Assembly (NCBI GenBank): GCA_003345555.1
Contig: PRDJ01000078.1
Span: 1-33,139, forward strand
Source of the DNA: Candidatus Thorarchaeota archaeon
GTDB lineage: Archaea; Asgardarchaeota; Thorarchaeia; Thorarchaeales; Thorarchaeaceae
DNA length: 33,139 bases
Direction of reading: 5' to 3'
Each line of letters starts with the position of its first letter. The first letter of the stretch is position 1. Shown in pieces: positions 9,241 through 17,763 of this stretch. A program made the translations under genes and the position numbers. The notes beneath the pieces are model-generated. The model was given only the letters and a program-made list of their open reading frames with translations, searched no databases and had not been told where the DNA came from.

Positions 9241-9245
9241 ATCGC

Positions 9246-10463
9246 GTGGCCCGTCTTCTCTACATGGTCGAGCATTTTCCGCCGGAGATGTCTACAGGGC
9301 GTCTTGAATTCGAACTCTCTCAGGAACTTATCAAGAGAGGGCACACAGTCACCATAGTAACGAGCTTCCCACGACCCTATTTCCTAGAGAGTCCTTATCC
9401 TAACAAGGGCCGATTCGTCTACTGGGAGCGACTCTCGGGCCTGAGGGTAGCGAGGATGGGTCCTGAGTTCTCAGAAAGGGACAATCTGTTCATGCGAGGA
9501 CTTGAGTACTTCCTTTCTTTCTTCTCGTTCTTTGTCGGTGGTCTGATTTCTGGGCCCGTCGATGTTATTCTTTGCACAACCCCGCCTATCACTCATGCGT
9601 TTGCCGCCTCTCTGTTGGGCAAGCTGACTCGCCGTCGGGTTATCACAAGAGTTGTTGATGTGCACCCTCGTGCATTGCTCGAGCTAGGATTCTTGCGACA
9701 GGGAACGATATACCAGATACTAAGGCTGATGGAGAAGCTAGTGTACAGGAATACAGCCTGTCTCACAACCATTTCGAATGGGCTTGGAAGAAACATAGTT
9801 GAGGCCGGAGCAACACCCGAAAAGGTGGTCATAGTTCCAAACTGGGGAAGCGCCGAAGGGTTCCATGTATCGGAAAGGCCGGTTTCGCTACCTCCCCGAG
9901 TAGCAGGCAAGTTCCTAGTCACCTATGCAGGGATAATGTCTTGGCCGCAAGATCTCGAGACAATAGTTGACGCGGCTGCCCGTCTACGAAATGAAAAAGG
10001 CATACATTTCTTGCTCGTGGGGGACGGGCCGCAGCATGAATTGCTCGTAGAGAAAAGCAAGAAGCTACGCCTTGAGAATCTCGACTTTGTGCCTCTTCAG
10101 CCGAAACAAGAGTACTTGCGAATCCTGCACGCTTCTCATGTATGCATCGTGTCATTGAAGAAGGAAATGGTATCTCTTTCATTCCCATCAAAGATGCTTG
10201 ATATTATGGCATGTGGCCGATCAGTCTTGGCCAATGTGCCAACAGGGGAAATCGTCGATGTAGTCAAAGACGCTAACTGTGGTCTTTCGGTTGAACCACA
10301 GAAACCAGACGATTTCGCAGAAGCGGTGCTGAAGCTATATCGTAGTCCGGACATGGCCGAAAGAATGGGGCGGAATGGTCTAGAATACATGAAGCAGCAT
10401 TTCACAGTCGAAGCGGCTGCCGATAGATACGAGAAGATTGTTGAACGACTGACCAAGCATTGA
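9246..10463 (+). CDS. GT4-family glycosyltransferase, WbuB/WcaI-like
   Basis: A 405-aa GT-B enzyme. It opens MARLLYMVEHFPPEMSTGRL, with HFPPE followed by a T/G loop as in WbuB-type (UDP-HexNAc or fucosyl) transferases. LELSQELIKRGH-type helices follow, then VVDVHPRALLELGF. The donor domain starts YAGIMSWPQDLETIVDAA, with Q in place of the Lys seen in many GT4s, and has SFPSKMLDIMACGRSVLAN, which matches the WbuB pattern (PSKxxxxxAxGxPV) with Asp in place of the first Glu. GDGPQHELL is the usual GDGP turn. It is transcribed alone on the plus strand and converges on the aminotransferase gene. Sugar specificity is not known. Confidence 0.88.
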   Translation: MARLLYMVEHFPPEMSTGRLEFELSQELIKRGHTVTIVTSFPRPYFLESPYPNKGRFVYWERLSGLRVARMGPEFSERDNLFMRGLEYFLSFFSFFVGGLISGPVDVILCTTPPITHAFAASLLGKLTRRRVITRVVDVHPRALLELGFLRQGTIYQILRLMEKLVYRNTACLTTISNGLGRNIVEAGATPEKVVIVPNWGSAEGFHVSERPVSLPPRVAGKFLVTYAGIMSWPQDLETIVDAAARLRNEKGIHFLLVGDGPQHELLVEKSKKLRLENLDFVPLQPKQEYLRILHASHVCIVSLKKEMVSLSFPSKMLDIMACGRSVLANVPTGEIVDVVKDANCGLSVEPQKPDDFAEAVLKLYRSPDMAERMGRNGLEYMKQHFTVEAAADRYEKIVERLTKH

Positions 10464-10485
10464 GTTTACGGTGCAACGGCTTCTG

Positions 10486-11622
10486 CTACGTGTTGGTGCC
10501 TTCCTGTAGCGAGAGAAGTCTGGCACACACCGCATCTACATCATTCGCCGACATCGAGAGATAAAGGGGTAAGCTGAGGATTCTAGAGCAGATGTCTTCG
10601 GTTGTAGGCAGGCTCCCCGGCTTGTAGCCATACATCTTCCTGTAAATGGGCTGAAGGTGCACAGGATGATACATGATGCTTGTCTCGATCTGGTCATTCA
10701 AGAGTTGCGCTCTGATTTCATCACGATTGCCTTGGTTCAAGATGACTGTAAAGGAATAATAGGATGGCTGCGTATTTGCCAGCACTGTCGGCACGGTAAC
10801 CGAGCTGTGCCCTGTCAGGTTTCTCCTGTATCTCGCTACAAGTTCTGTTCTGATTCGGATGATTTCTTCCAGGTGTCCCATCTGAGCCTCCACCACGATT
10901 GCCTGCAGTTCGTTCATTCTGTAGTTGTACCCGATTTCGGATATCTCAGCGGGACCAAACCCGCCTCGGCCTTGATTAATGAGTATGCGAGCCTTTGCAT
11001 CCGCTTTGAGGTCAGACGCAGCCAACAGTCCTCCCTCAGGACCTGCGATTACCTTTGTAGGATAGAATGAGAAACATGAGAACTCCCCAAACGTCCCACA
11101 TTGTCTTTCCTGATAGAGAGCACCGTGTGCGTGAGCACAGTCCTCAACCAGAACAAGATTGTTCTTCTTGATGACCGGCATGATTCTTCGCATGTCGCAT
11201 GGAAGCCCGCCCAAATGAACAATCGTGACAGCCTTTGTCTTCTTGCTGACCGCTTCTGATATCGCGGCAGGGTCGATGTTCAATGTGTGAGGGTCTATCT
11301 CGGCGAAGACCGGCGTGCCGCCGCAATAGACTACCGCGTTTGCTGTCGCCGCAAAAGTGTTAGAGGGCACAATCACTTCATCTCCTTTGCCTATGCCTGC
11401 CAAAATCATCGCTAGATGCAGTGAGGCCGTGCACGAGTTTGTTGTAGCTACGTGCATGGGGCTAAGCAGTCTTGCGAAGTAGTCCTCGACCGATTGGACA
11501 TGCTTGCCGTGTGTAAGCTGGCCTGACAGGAGAGTCTCCTCCACATTTGATAGTATCTGGCTTAACCAGTCATTGTTGAAGTGTGGCTTGGCAAAGGGAA
11601 TCATCCGAGGGTTCACCGGCAT
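10486..11622 (-). CDS. DegT/DnrJ/EryC1/StrS-family sugar aminotransferase (PLP)
   Basis: A 378-aa protein with all the signs of a PLP-dependent nucleotide-sugar aminotransferase. SGQLTHGKHVQSVEDYFA is the family N-terminus, NSCTASLHLAM holds the phosphate-binding turn, EDCAHAHG (Asp161) contacts the PLP pyridine nitrogen, and SFYPTK ends in the Schiff-base Lys190, followed by GEGG-like GPEGGLL. MNELQAIVVEAQM is also typical. The enzyme moves an amino group from glutamate to a keto-sugar nucleotide, usually a 4-keto-6-deoxy sugar. The WecD-like acyltransferase 290 bp away on the other strand would then acylate the amine. A later ATG at residue 7 could also be the start. Confidence 0.92.
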   Translation of the reverse strand: MPVNPRMIPFAKPHFNNDWLSQILSNVEETLLSGQLTHGKHVQSVEDYFARLLSPMHVATTNSCTASLHLAMILAGIGKGDEVIVPSNTFAATANAVVYCGGTPVFAEIDPHTLNIDPAAISEAVSKKTKAVTIVHLGGLPCDMRRIMPVIKKNNLVLVEDCAHAHGALYQERQCGTFGEFSCFSFYPTKVIAGPEGGLLAASDLKADAKARILINQGRGGFGPAEISEIGYNYRMNELQAIVVEAQMGHLEEIIRIRTELVARYRRNLTGHSSVTVPTVLANTQPSYYSFTVILNQGNRDEIRAQLLNDQIETSIMYHPVHLQPIYRKMYGYKPGSLPTTEDICSRILSLPLYLSMSANDVDAVCARLLSLQEGTNT

Positions 11623-11882
11623 GAGATGCGTCTACTTCGTTGAAGCCGTTGGTGCGAAGAATGCGCATAAAAGGTTCTTGTTCGTATTCACCGAAATCGG
11701 GAGCTCTTTTTGCCTCCACGTTTGCGGTAGCTTGTTAAGGACTAGTCCCTCATCGCTATGTTGGACGCGAGGTTTCATTCCCGCCTCCATAGTCCAACGG
11801 CCAAGCCGTCTGCAGTCCTTACGGCGATGCTACCCCACACTACCGCAGACTTGGCAGACACAAGGATCATGATATGAACTCT

Positions 11883-11890
11883 GATATAAG
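11883..11890 (+). promoter_or_regulatory. TATA-like element close to the acyltransferase start
   Basis: GATATAAG lies about 23-30 nt before ATG 11913. At the normal archaeal spacing, transcription would begin almost on the start codon, giving a leaderless mRNA. No clear Shine-Dalgarno site precedes the ATG, which agrees with this. Confidence 0.4.
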
Positions 11891-11912
11891 ATGGAACTCA
11901 CGGTTTTGAGAG

Positions 11913-12860
11913 ATGGAACCAATGTCTAGTGAAGTAGTGATGGTAAAGGCAGGAGATCTGCTCCGCTCCTATCCTACCTTGCTCGAGAAAGAGCCCGGTT
12001 TTGCCAAAGTCCTTGTCGGAGCCCAAGATGGATACGCATACGTCGTAGACCACGGCGGGGAGATTCCATGCGGGGCAATTTGCATTAGAAAAGAGTGGGA
12101 TTCCAGTTTCTTTGAAAGAGAGATATTTGACCTTTATGCTTTCCTAGACAACGAAGCTGTTCAACTGCAGGAGCCTCTCCTATTGAGCATCGATTCTGCT
12201 CTACAGAGTGCTTGGAGCAAGGGTGCTCAGTGCATATTCGCACGTGTTCCTCTGGAACGCATGGGTGTCATCCGGACTACGGAGAGAGCTGGGTTTAGGA
12301 CTTACGATGTCATATGTAGACTCCAAAGAACCAATCGCCGGGTCAAACTCGGATCTTATCACAGCTCGGACTCCGTCAGGGAGGCGAGAGAGACGGATGT
12401 ATGGAGCCTAGTTTCTTTGGCAAGTTCCGCATTCGGCTTGGATCATTTTCACCAAGACCTCGAGATTAGCAAAGATGCTGCTGATGCCATGTACGGCATC
12501 TGGATTAGGAACCTATTCCATGAACAGGCGTGTCGGGTTTTTATCCATGAGATTGATCACAAGATTGGAGGTTTTGTCACTCTTCGTGAAGCGCCAGATG
12601 AACTCGATGCCAAGAGACCTAAATACCATATTGACTTGATTGCTGTTGACGAAAAGCATAGACGGTCTGGAGTGGGTCGTCGGTTATTGAGGAAAGTCAC
12701 GGATGAAGTGGGAAGAGACTCCAGAATCGACGTGGCTACTCAGGCCTCGAATCTAGGTGCAATTCGGCTTTATCTGGACGCTGGCTTCTCTATCTGCAGC
12801 TACTCGGTCACGCTGCATTTGTGGCATAGAGATCTATCAGCTTCTGGTGCTCGCTACTGA
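11913..12860 (+). CDS. WecD-like amino-sugar N-acyltransferase (GNAT)
   Basis: A 315-aa protein with two parts. The N-terminal part has RKEWDSSFFEREIFDL (Trp62 to about 73), the hallmark seen in WecD/RffC-type sugar-amine acetyltransferases (WDSxFF-x2-xI). The C-terminal GNAT domain (about 150-310) has YHIDLIAVDEKHRRSGVGRR, where RRSGVG is the acetyl-CoA pyrophosphate loop, then ATQASNLGAIRLYLDAGF and a final TLHLW, again as in WecD. WecD acetylates dTDP-4-amino-4,6-dideoxygalactose; here the neighbouring DegT aminotransferase could provide an equivalent amino sugar. The exact sugar and acyl group are unknown. The last 24 bp overlap the end of the convergent gene at 12837. Confidence 0.8.
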   Translation: MEPMSSEVVMVKAGDLLRSYPTLLEKEPGFAKVLVGAQDGYAYVVDHGGEIPCGAICIRKEWDSSFFEREIFDLYAFLDNEAVQLQEPLLLSIDSALQSAWSKGAQCIFARVPLERMGVIRTTERAGFRTYDVICRLQRTNRRVKLGSYHSSDSVREARETDVWSLVSLASSAFGLDHFHQDLEISKDAADAMYGIWIRNLFHEQACRVFIHEIDHKIGGFVTLREAPDELDAKRPKYHIDLIAVDEKHRRSGVGRRLLRKVTDEVGRDSRIDVATQASNLGAIRLYLDAGFSICSYSVTLHLWHRDLSASGARY

Positions 12861-14015
12861 TTCGTAGAGCCCCTCAAGGTCCCTGAGCATTCGATCTATC
12901 GAGAATGAGTCTGAAGCGGTCTTTCGTGCGCCCTCCGAGATTCGTTTGGCCAGCGCCGCATCCGTAAGGATGTCTCTTATTGCCTCGGCTGTCTTGTTCA
13001 CGTCTCTTGGGGGCACGAGCAAGACGTTCTTCCGATTCTGGAGCCATGGTCGCACAAAATTATCTTCTCTTACACAGGATACCACAGGAACTCCCAATGC
13101 CATCGCTTCAACTGATGCACTGTCGAAGCCAGTCCTACTGTCCAGAGAGTGTACTTCGAGAACCGATTGACGCAGCAATGATGGAACCAAACGATGCGGA
13201 ATCTCGCCAATGAACCGGACTCTACCCTTCAATCCCAGTTGGGAAGTCATCTGAATGGGGGTTGGGTCCATGACTCTCCCGACAAAAACCAACTGGATGT
13301 CCGGGAACTCCTTTGCGACCACTGCGAAGGCACTTAGGACGGTTCTTGCGCTCTTGAGCCGGGTCAGGTGAGATAGCGATACTACAATTCTGCGCATCGG
13401 AGTGTATCCGTATTTGCTGGCATCCCACTCGGGTGAGGATAACAGCTCCGGTAGATCAATTGCCAATGGGATCACTGCAATACGGTCAAGAGGAACATGG
13501 TACGTATTCTCAATATAGCGATACATTTGTCGGTCCAACGCAATGATTGCATCAGACTTTCTCCATACGTGGCCCAAGAACGCGCGGTCGAGATTACGCA
13601 TGACGGCATTGAGTAGTGGATCCGTATGCACAAACCTTGTGTGGATTGTCACCACAAGCGGCAGGTGAAGTGCTTTCGAGCATTGAGCCGCTGCTATCGA
13701 TGCATCGAGGAAGTGACCATTTGCATGAACGACTGTGGGCTGGAAGCGTGCGAGAATCTGTCGAATTAAGGGAATCGATGCAGGGTAAAGGGAATATGGC
13801 AGACCATAGCGCTGAGTCAGAGGAGTCTTAGGCAGCATGAACCCAGGAAGCTTGGCACAACCGAAATGAGCACTTTCTCCGGGATTTGCGTGTCTGAAGC
13901 TTATGACAAGGACCTCGTGGCCGCGATCTTCAAGGCCGTTTGCCACGCGCCAAGCATAGTGTGAGGATCCACTTTGGATTGGTGGAAACATACCTGACAC
14001 TAATGCAATGCGCAA
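12837..14015 (-). CDS. GT4-family glycosyltransferase
   Basis: A 392-aa GT-B enzyme. It begins RIALVSGMFPPIQSGSSHYA, with the GT4 glycine/serine loop, followed by VVHANGHFLDA and VVTIHTRFVHTDP in the acceptor domain. The donor domain has VSLSHLTRLKSARTVLSAF (Arg and Lys for donor phosphates) and TGFDSASVEAMALGVPVVS with the catalytic-region Glu. Length and motif order are normal for the family. The start is TTG at 14015; GAGG lies about 8 nt before it, and no ATG fits. A TATA-like element is about 55 nt upstream. Its 3' end overlaps the acyltransferase gene by 24 bp tail to tail. Sugar unknown. Confidence 0.88.
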   Translation of the reverse strand: MRIALVSGMFPPIQSGSSHYAWRVANGLEDRGHEVLVISFRHANPGESAHFGCAKLPGFMLPKTPLTQRYGLPYSLYPASIPLIRQILARFQPTVVHANGHFLDASIAAAQCSKALHLPLVVTIHTRFVHTDPLLNAVMRNLDRAFLGHVWRKSDAIIALDRQMYRYIENTYHVPLDRIAVIPLAIDLPELLSSPEWDASKYGYTPMRRIVVSLSHLTRLKSARTVLSAFAVVAKEFPDIQLVFVGRVMDPTPIQMTSQLGLKGRVRFIGEIPHRLVPSLLRQSVLEVHSLDSRTGFDSASVEAMALGVPVVSCVREDNFVRPWLQNRKNVLLVPPRDVNKTAEAIRDILTDAALAKRISEGARKTASDSFSIDRMLRDLEGLYESVASTRS

Positions 14016-14065
14016 GGGAAAGCCTCGGTCACTAGTTGCGTATGTCAGAGTGAAATATGATTTGA

Positions 14066-14076
14066 GTATATATCCC
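14066..14076 (-). promoter_or_regulatory. TATA-like element for the GT4 gene at 12837-14015
   Basis: The minus strand reads GGGATATATAC about 51-61 nt upstream of the TTG start. This is an AT-rich element in an otherwise mixed 150-bp gap and the best promoter candidate for this gene. Confidence 0.4.
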
Positions 14077-14166
14077 TGATTGCGCTCGTGTGATTGGTGT
14101 CTTAGAACTGAGTTCTAACACTGTCCACTGATGGTGCGCTATGACAAGAACCCGACCTAGCAAGCA

Positions 14167-16143
14167 CTAGACAACCTCGAATATGGAGCAGTTGCCCTTG
14201 TGAAATACCTCGTACAGAAATGAGTATGTTGAGAAATAAGAGTGGCAGATAACCGAGGAGACTGGTCTTGGTATGAAGGTAGTATTATCAACAATCATTC
14301 TTACTATGCGGTCAGGTGAACTGAGATATATCAGCTGAATGCCGTATTTGAGTAGAAGACCTTTCACTAAGGAAACGTTGTCAGGATGTGACCAAAAGGA
14401 CTCAAACTCGAAGGCTCGGGTTTTGCTTGCATTGTCTAGTGGTCTCAGAAAGACAAGGTTCCTTATGCCCAACGAAGGTAGCCCCCAGTCCGATGCAGTT
14501 TCGTAATTGAGTATCAGTTCTTCATATCCTGCATGGTCTCTGATATAGTATCCTCCAGCAAGATCATTCTGAAACTCGCCACTTCGAGTCCAGTATGCTG
14601 CCTTGCTCTGCTCTGACCCGGTAGCAAAGCCCCAAATCGTCGGAGTCATTGAGACCGCTACGAATGCAACCAAGGCGATTTGATAGATTGTACCAGATAA
14701 TCTAAGGTATCTTTCCCCAGATGATTTAAGGACTCTCAGCTCTACGGTCAAATCCCCCAACACCAGCCGCTTGGAATGCAGGTAGGCAGCCGCGTACACA
14801 AACGACCAGAGCTGCAAAAGCATCATCATGCGAGTGGGTAAAATGAGTCTCAGTCCAATTGCGAATAGATACGGTACCATAGAAATCAGAGTACACGAAA
14901 GCAGAATCAGAAAAGCTAGGCTCTCCGATTGGCAACTCCCTGCCTTAATCATCCTGCGACATTCAAGAACTGCAAATACGAGCATAGGAATGTAAAGGAT
15001 GCTCAGGAAGTATGTGGGCTGGAGAAGGTAGTCCCAGATAATCCCGAACCCGAGATTGACGAAGATATAGGAGAAGGGCCCTAGGGTAAGAGAGAGGGCG
15101 CCAAGGACGCCTAGCAGGATAATGAATGTGGCAGTCGCAACCTTGCGGCGCGTCACGAGCCCTGAGCGCATACCCTGAGTCCGTAGTCTCTCAAACACTA
15201 CCAACGCAAAGAGGACACCAGCCACGATTACGAACGTCGGATACGTGACGAGAATACCCAGAGATAATACTGCCCAAATCAGAAACGCACGAAAGCCGTC
15301 GGGGCTTTCCTTCTGAGAACGACCAGAAAACAACGACAACAGAGATAGTGTCATGAGTACGCCCAAGACAACAGGATAAGTACCATTCACGAAGTTCATG
15401 TAGATTGAGTTTTGAGCGTATTCCACTGGGTGAATGTAAAAGCAGAACAAATAGGCGGCTACAGAATAGGGGATTGACTTAGTCCTGCTCAGAACGAGAA
15501 CTGGCGGTACAAGCGTGATTAGGACCATTGCATATGAGGCCACTACAATCATTTCAATACCTGCAGGTACGCCAAGAATCAGACACAGTTGGGCCACCAG
15601 CACATGGTAGCCCAGAGGGTATGACACCAGAGACGAATCGTATGGAGCAAAGCTCACGGGCAGTCTTCCTTGTTCCATTATCGCCAAGATATAATACCCA
15701 TGAAACCAAGGGTCCCCAGCTTGGGACCACGACACGTAGCTAACTAGAGAAGCTAGCTGTGCGATTGACACCACCAGCAGAAGAAGAAAAACAGCATTGA
15801 TTGGGGAGGAGAATCCCTTTCTGAATCTTGCTAACATTGAACGGAGCTCTGGAGCTCCGATCTTCCTTGACACCGCAAAGTACGAGCCTAGAGCTATAAG
15901 GGGCAGGCAGGGAACCAAGAACAGCGTCAGGACGCTCACAGATATCAGAGAGACAACCCACCAGAGTGCGATGTTGCAGGATAAACCGAGGGCTAGGACC
16001 AGAATAAGCGAAGGAACATAGCCGCAAGTCCGGAACCATTCAGGTCTTAGCAGACTTGCAAGAAGCAGGCCACTTGGCAGAGAAGTGACTGCAATCAATA
16101 GGTAGCTGATGCCTACGATTGTGAGTGGTATCTCAGACATCAT
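14167..16143 (-). CDS. Multi-membrane GT-C-like protein with DPWFH motif
   Basis: A 658-aa membrane protein with about 12-13 segments. Residues 8-90 form a helical module similar to the start of the 869-aa protein (SGLLLASLLRPEW, then LILVLALGLS). The next segment (118-138) leads to an outer loop with QAGDPWFHGYYI (Asp144 to His148) and, later, YPLGYH (175-180). An acidic DPW-type loop in this place is typical of GT-C transferases and recalls the DPWYH loop of archaeal oligosaccharyltransferases. The soluble tail after about residue 520 has no WWDYG, only ETASDWG. It is therefore probably a polyprenyl-phosphate-sugar-dependent glycosyltransferase acting outside the membrane, but this is unproven. 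AGGTGA lies immediately upstream, so the second ATG (16140) may be the real start. Confidence 0.7.
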   Translation of the reverse strand: MMSEIPLTIVGISYLLIAVTSLPSGLLLASLLRPEWFRTCGYVPSLILVLALGLSCNIALWWVVSLISVSVLTLFLVPCLPLIALGSYFAVSRKIGAPELRSMLARFRKGFSSPINAVFLLLLVVSIAQLASLVSYVSWSQAGDPWFHGYYILAIMEQGRLPVSFAPYDSSLVSYPLGYHVLVAQLCLILGVPAGIEMIVVASYAMVLITLVPPVLVLSRTKSIPYSVAAYLFCFYIHPVEYAQNSIYMNFVNGTYPVVLGVLMTLSLLSLFSGRSQKESPDGFRAFLIWAVLSLGILVTYPTFVIVAGVLFALVVFERLRTQGMRSGLVTRRKVATATFIILLGVLGALSLTLGPFSYIFVNLGFGIIWDYLLQPTYFLSILYIPMLVFAVLECRRMIKAGSCQSESLAFLILLSCTLISMVPYLFAIGLRLILPTRMMMLLQLWSFVYAAAYLHSKRLVLGDLTVELRVLKSSGERYLRLSGTIYQIALVAFVAVSMTPTIWGFATGSEQSKAAYWTRSGEFQNDLAGGYYIRDHAGYEELILNYETASDWGLPSLGIRNLVFLRPLDNASKTRAFEFESFWSHPDNVSLVKGLLLKYGIQLIYLSSPDRIVRMIVDNTTFIPRPVSSVICHSYFSTYSFLYEVFHKGNCSIFEVV

Positions 16144-16144
16144 G

Positions 16145-16150
16145 TCACCT
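16145..16150 (-). promoter_or_regulatory. Ribosome binding site for the 658-aa membrane protein
   Basis: The minus strand reads AGGTGA, complementary to the 3' end of archaeal 16S rRNA, one base before a double ATG. The spacing to the first ATG is only 1 nt and to the second 4 nt, which favours the second. Confidence 0.5.
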
Positions 16151-16340
16151 ACAATGATTGTGCAGTTGCAGTTCCACCGTTGATTCTAGTATTTGTGTTT
16201 CTCGGTAGCCTAGCACAAGCGCCAGTACTCCATTGTGGCTCAGTCTCCGGGTTACAGCCAGCGGCTTTGTAGTGTGAGCAAACCTGAAATACAGATTGCA
16301 GGAGCTCCGCATCTCAGATTGAGCAGAGGAAGATGCCCCC

Positions 16341-17657
16341 ATGCTGGAACCTAGGAAAGACAGAGCCCACAACTTCCTCTGGCTCTCAGTAGGACTGGGC
16401 GCATGTGTGATGCTCTCGCACGGCGTGAGCTTCATTGCAAAGGTCGTATTCAGAGCCAGTCTTGATCCTGAATCTTACGGAATCTTTGCTTTTTTCGCCA
16501 ATGCCTTCCCTGCATTTCTCCTTGTAGCACACTTATACCTTGAGTTTCCTATTGTCTCGAAGGTGTCTGAGAATCCAACAGATCGACAGATGTATGAAAG
16601 GACCAAGGCCGAACTCTCAAGTACCGCAATCATGACGTCGGGGCTTGTGGGAGTGTTCTTCTTCTTTTGGACTGGCGCCACAACGGGTTATTGGTATTTG
16701 TCTGCCTTTACAGCAATGGTCTTGATGGTGTCAGCCATATGCAATGTTCTATTGGCTTTTTCTCGCGGACAAGATCGCCTCGGACCCACAGGCATTGCTT
16801 GGCTCTTGGGCGGGGTCGCCCGGCTTGCGTTCCTCCTCTGTTTCGTTTGGGGGATACTGTTCCCGCGCACGTTGGCATCAGCCTGCGTTGCCTTCACTCT
16901 CCCATGGGTGTTCTGGTTGATTGCAGTTGTCCACTATGAGGGGCTGCCCAGACCCGCGATGCCAAGTCTGAGCTTCATCAGGCCCTACTATCGAGACGCT
17001 TTTCTTGCGTTCCTGACGGGGTTAGCACTGCAGCTTCCTCCCTTCGCTTCAATCCTCATCATCATGGAAGCATACGGTTTCGTTGAGCTGGGCGACTTTG
17101 ACATAGCCCTCATTAGCTATAGCCTGTTTTCTGTTATTGTAGCAGGCGCCGCGTACGTGGTGCTGGCAAAAGCGAGAAGAATGCCGGCCTTCACGTTGTA
17201 TGCAGGATCTCTTCTGAAGAAGCTGGGACCAGTCCTTGTCGTGTTTTCCATATTGATCATTACCACCTCCTCATACCTGGAGCCTCTCGGACTTGCAGTG
17301 CTTGCGAAGGTTGGTTTGCCCAATACTGTCTATTGGCCCGTAGTTACCCTTTTGGTGTTTGCCGTTCCTGTGAGAATACTACTCGAGCTGATAGTGCCTT
17401 ATTTTCAAGGGCATGGCGTGTTCAAACCGGTCGGAGTGATCGCGATGGCCACCGTATTAGGATCCCTGCCGATACTGTTCATTGTAATCGTCAATTGGTC
17501 GCTGGTGGGGGCAGCCATTGGCATCGGACTGGTGAATCTTGTCATGCTTCTGGCCCTTGGTTTGTTTGGTCTGAGTGATGAAAGGAGAAACGCACGGGCG
17601 ACCGGCATCAAGATCCTTCATGATGTGTCTGACGGTCAGATGGACCAACCCAGCTAG
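16341..17657 (+). CDS. Second polysaccharide flippase (MOP/MATE superfamily)
   Basis: A 438-aa, almost wholly hydrophobic protein with about 12 membrane segments. The N-terminus (HNFLWLSVGLGACVMLSHG, then KVVFRASLDPESYGIFAF) has the family pattern of a first helix followed by a L-x-PE-x-YG loop, as in Wzx/RfbX proteins. The end is a short charged cytoplasmic tail. It would flip a lipid-linked glycan outward. It is shorter than the flippase at 1955 and differs from it in sequence, so the two may serve different glycans. It is divergent from the GT-C gene upstream (197-bp gap) and convergent with the SDR gene downstream (106-bp gap). Confidence 0.85.
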   Translation: MLEPRKDRAHNFLWLSVGLGACVMLSHGVSFIAKVVFRASLDPESYGIFAFFANAFPAFLLVAHLYLEFPIVSKVSENPTDRQMYERTKAELSSTAIMTSGLVGVFFFFWTGATTGYWYLSAFTAMVLMVSAICNVLLAFSRGQDRLGPTGIAWLLGGVARLAFLLCFVWGILFPRTLASACVAFTLPWVFWLIAVVHYEGLPRPAMPSLSFIRPYYRDAFLAFLTGLALQLPPFASILIIMEAYGFVELGDFDIALISYSLFSVIVAGAAYVVLAKARRMPAFTLYAGSLLKKLGPVLVVFSILIITTSSYLEPLGLAVLAKVGLPNTVYWPVVTLLVFAVPVRILLELIVPYFQGHGVFKPVGVIAMATVLGSLPILFIVIVNWSLVGAAIGIGLVNLVMLLALGLFGLSDERRNARATGIKILHDVSDGQMDQPS

Positions 17658-17763
17658 GTGGTAATCTGCCAAGCAGGAGAAACGTCTCGAACTTTGATGG
17701 TTGCCAGGTTCCTTGGAGCCGACGCACATCACAACGAGCTCAAACTCTCGGCTTTTCCCATAT

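Larger units (their letters stand above)
8700..9245. other. 546-bp intergenic region with promoters only
   Basis: The region separates divergent genes. Apart from the TATA elements at each end it holds no convincing gene. An ATG frame at about 8876 gives only 38 codons, and the opposite-strand 70-codon frame at 8899-9111 has no ribosome binding site or recognisable motif. An 11-bp direct repeat, GCTGGAAGACA, occurs at 8978-8988 and 9002-9012. No insertion-sequence ends were seen. Confidence 0.6.

Noticed and set aside
11504..11872. 122-codon plus-strand frame over the aminotransferase start and gap
   Set aside because: It mostly lies antisense to the aminotransferase start, is Cys/Trp-rich and irregular, and has no ribosome site.
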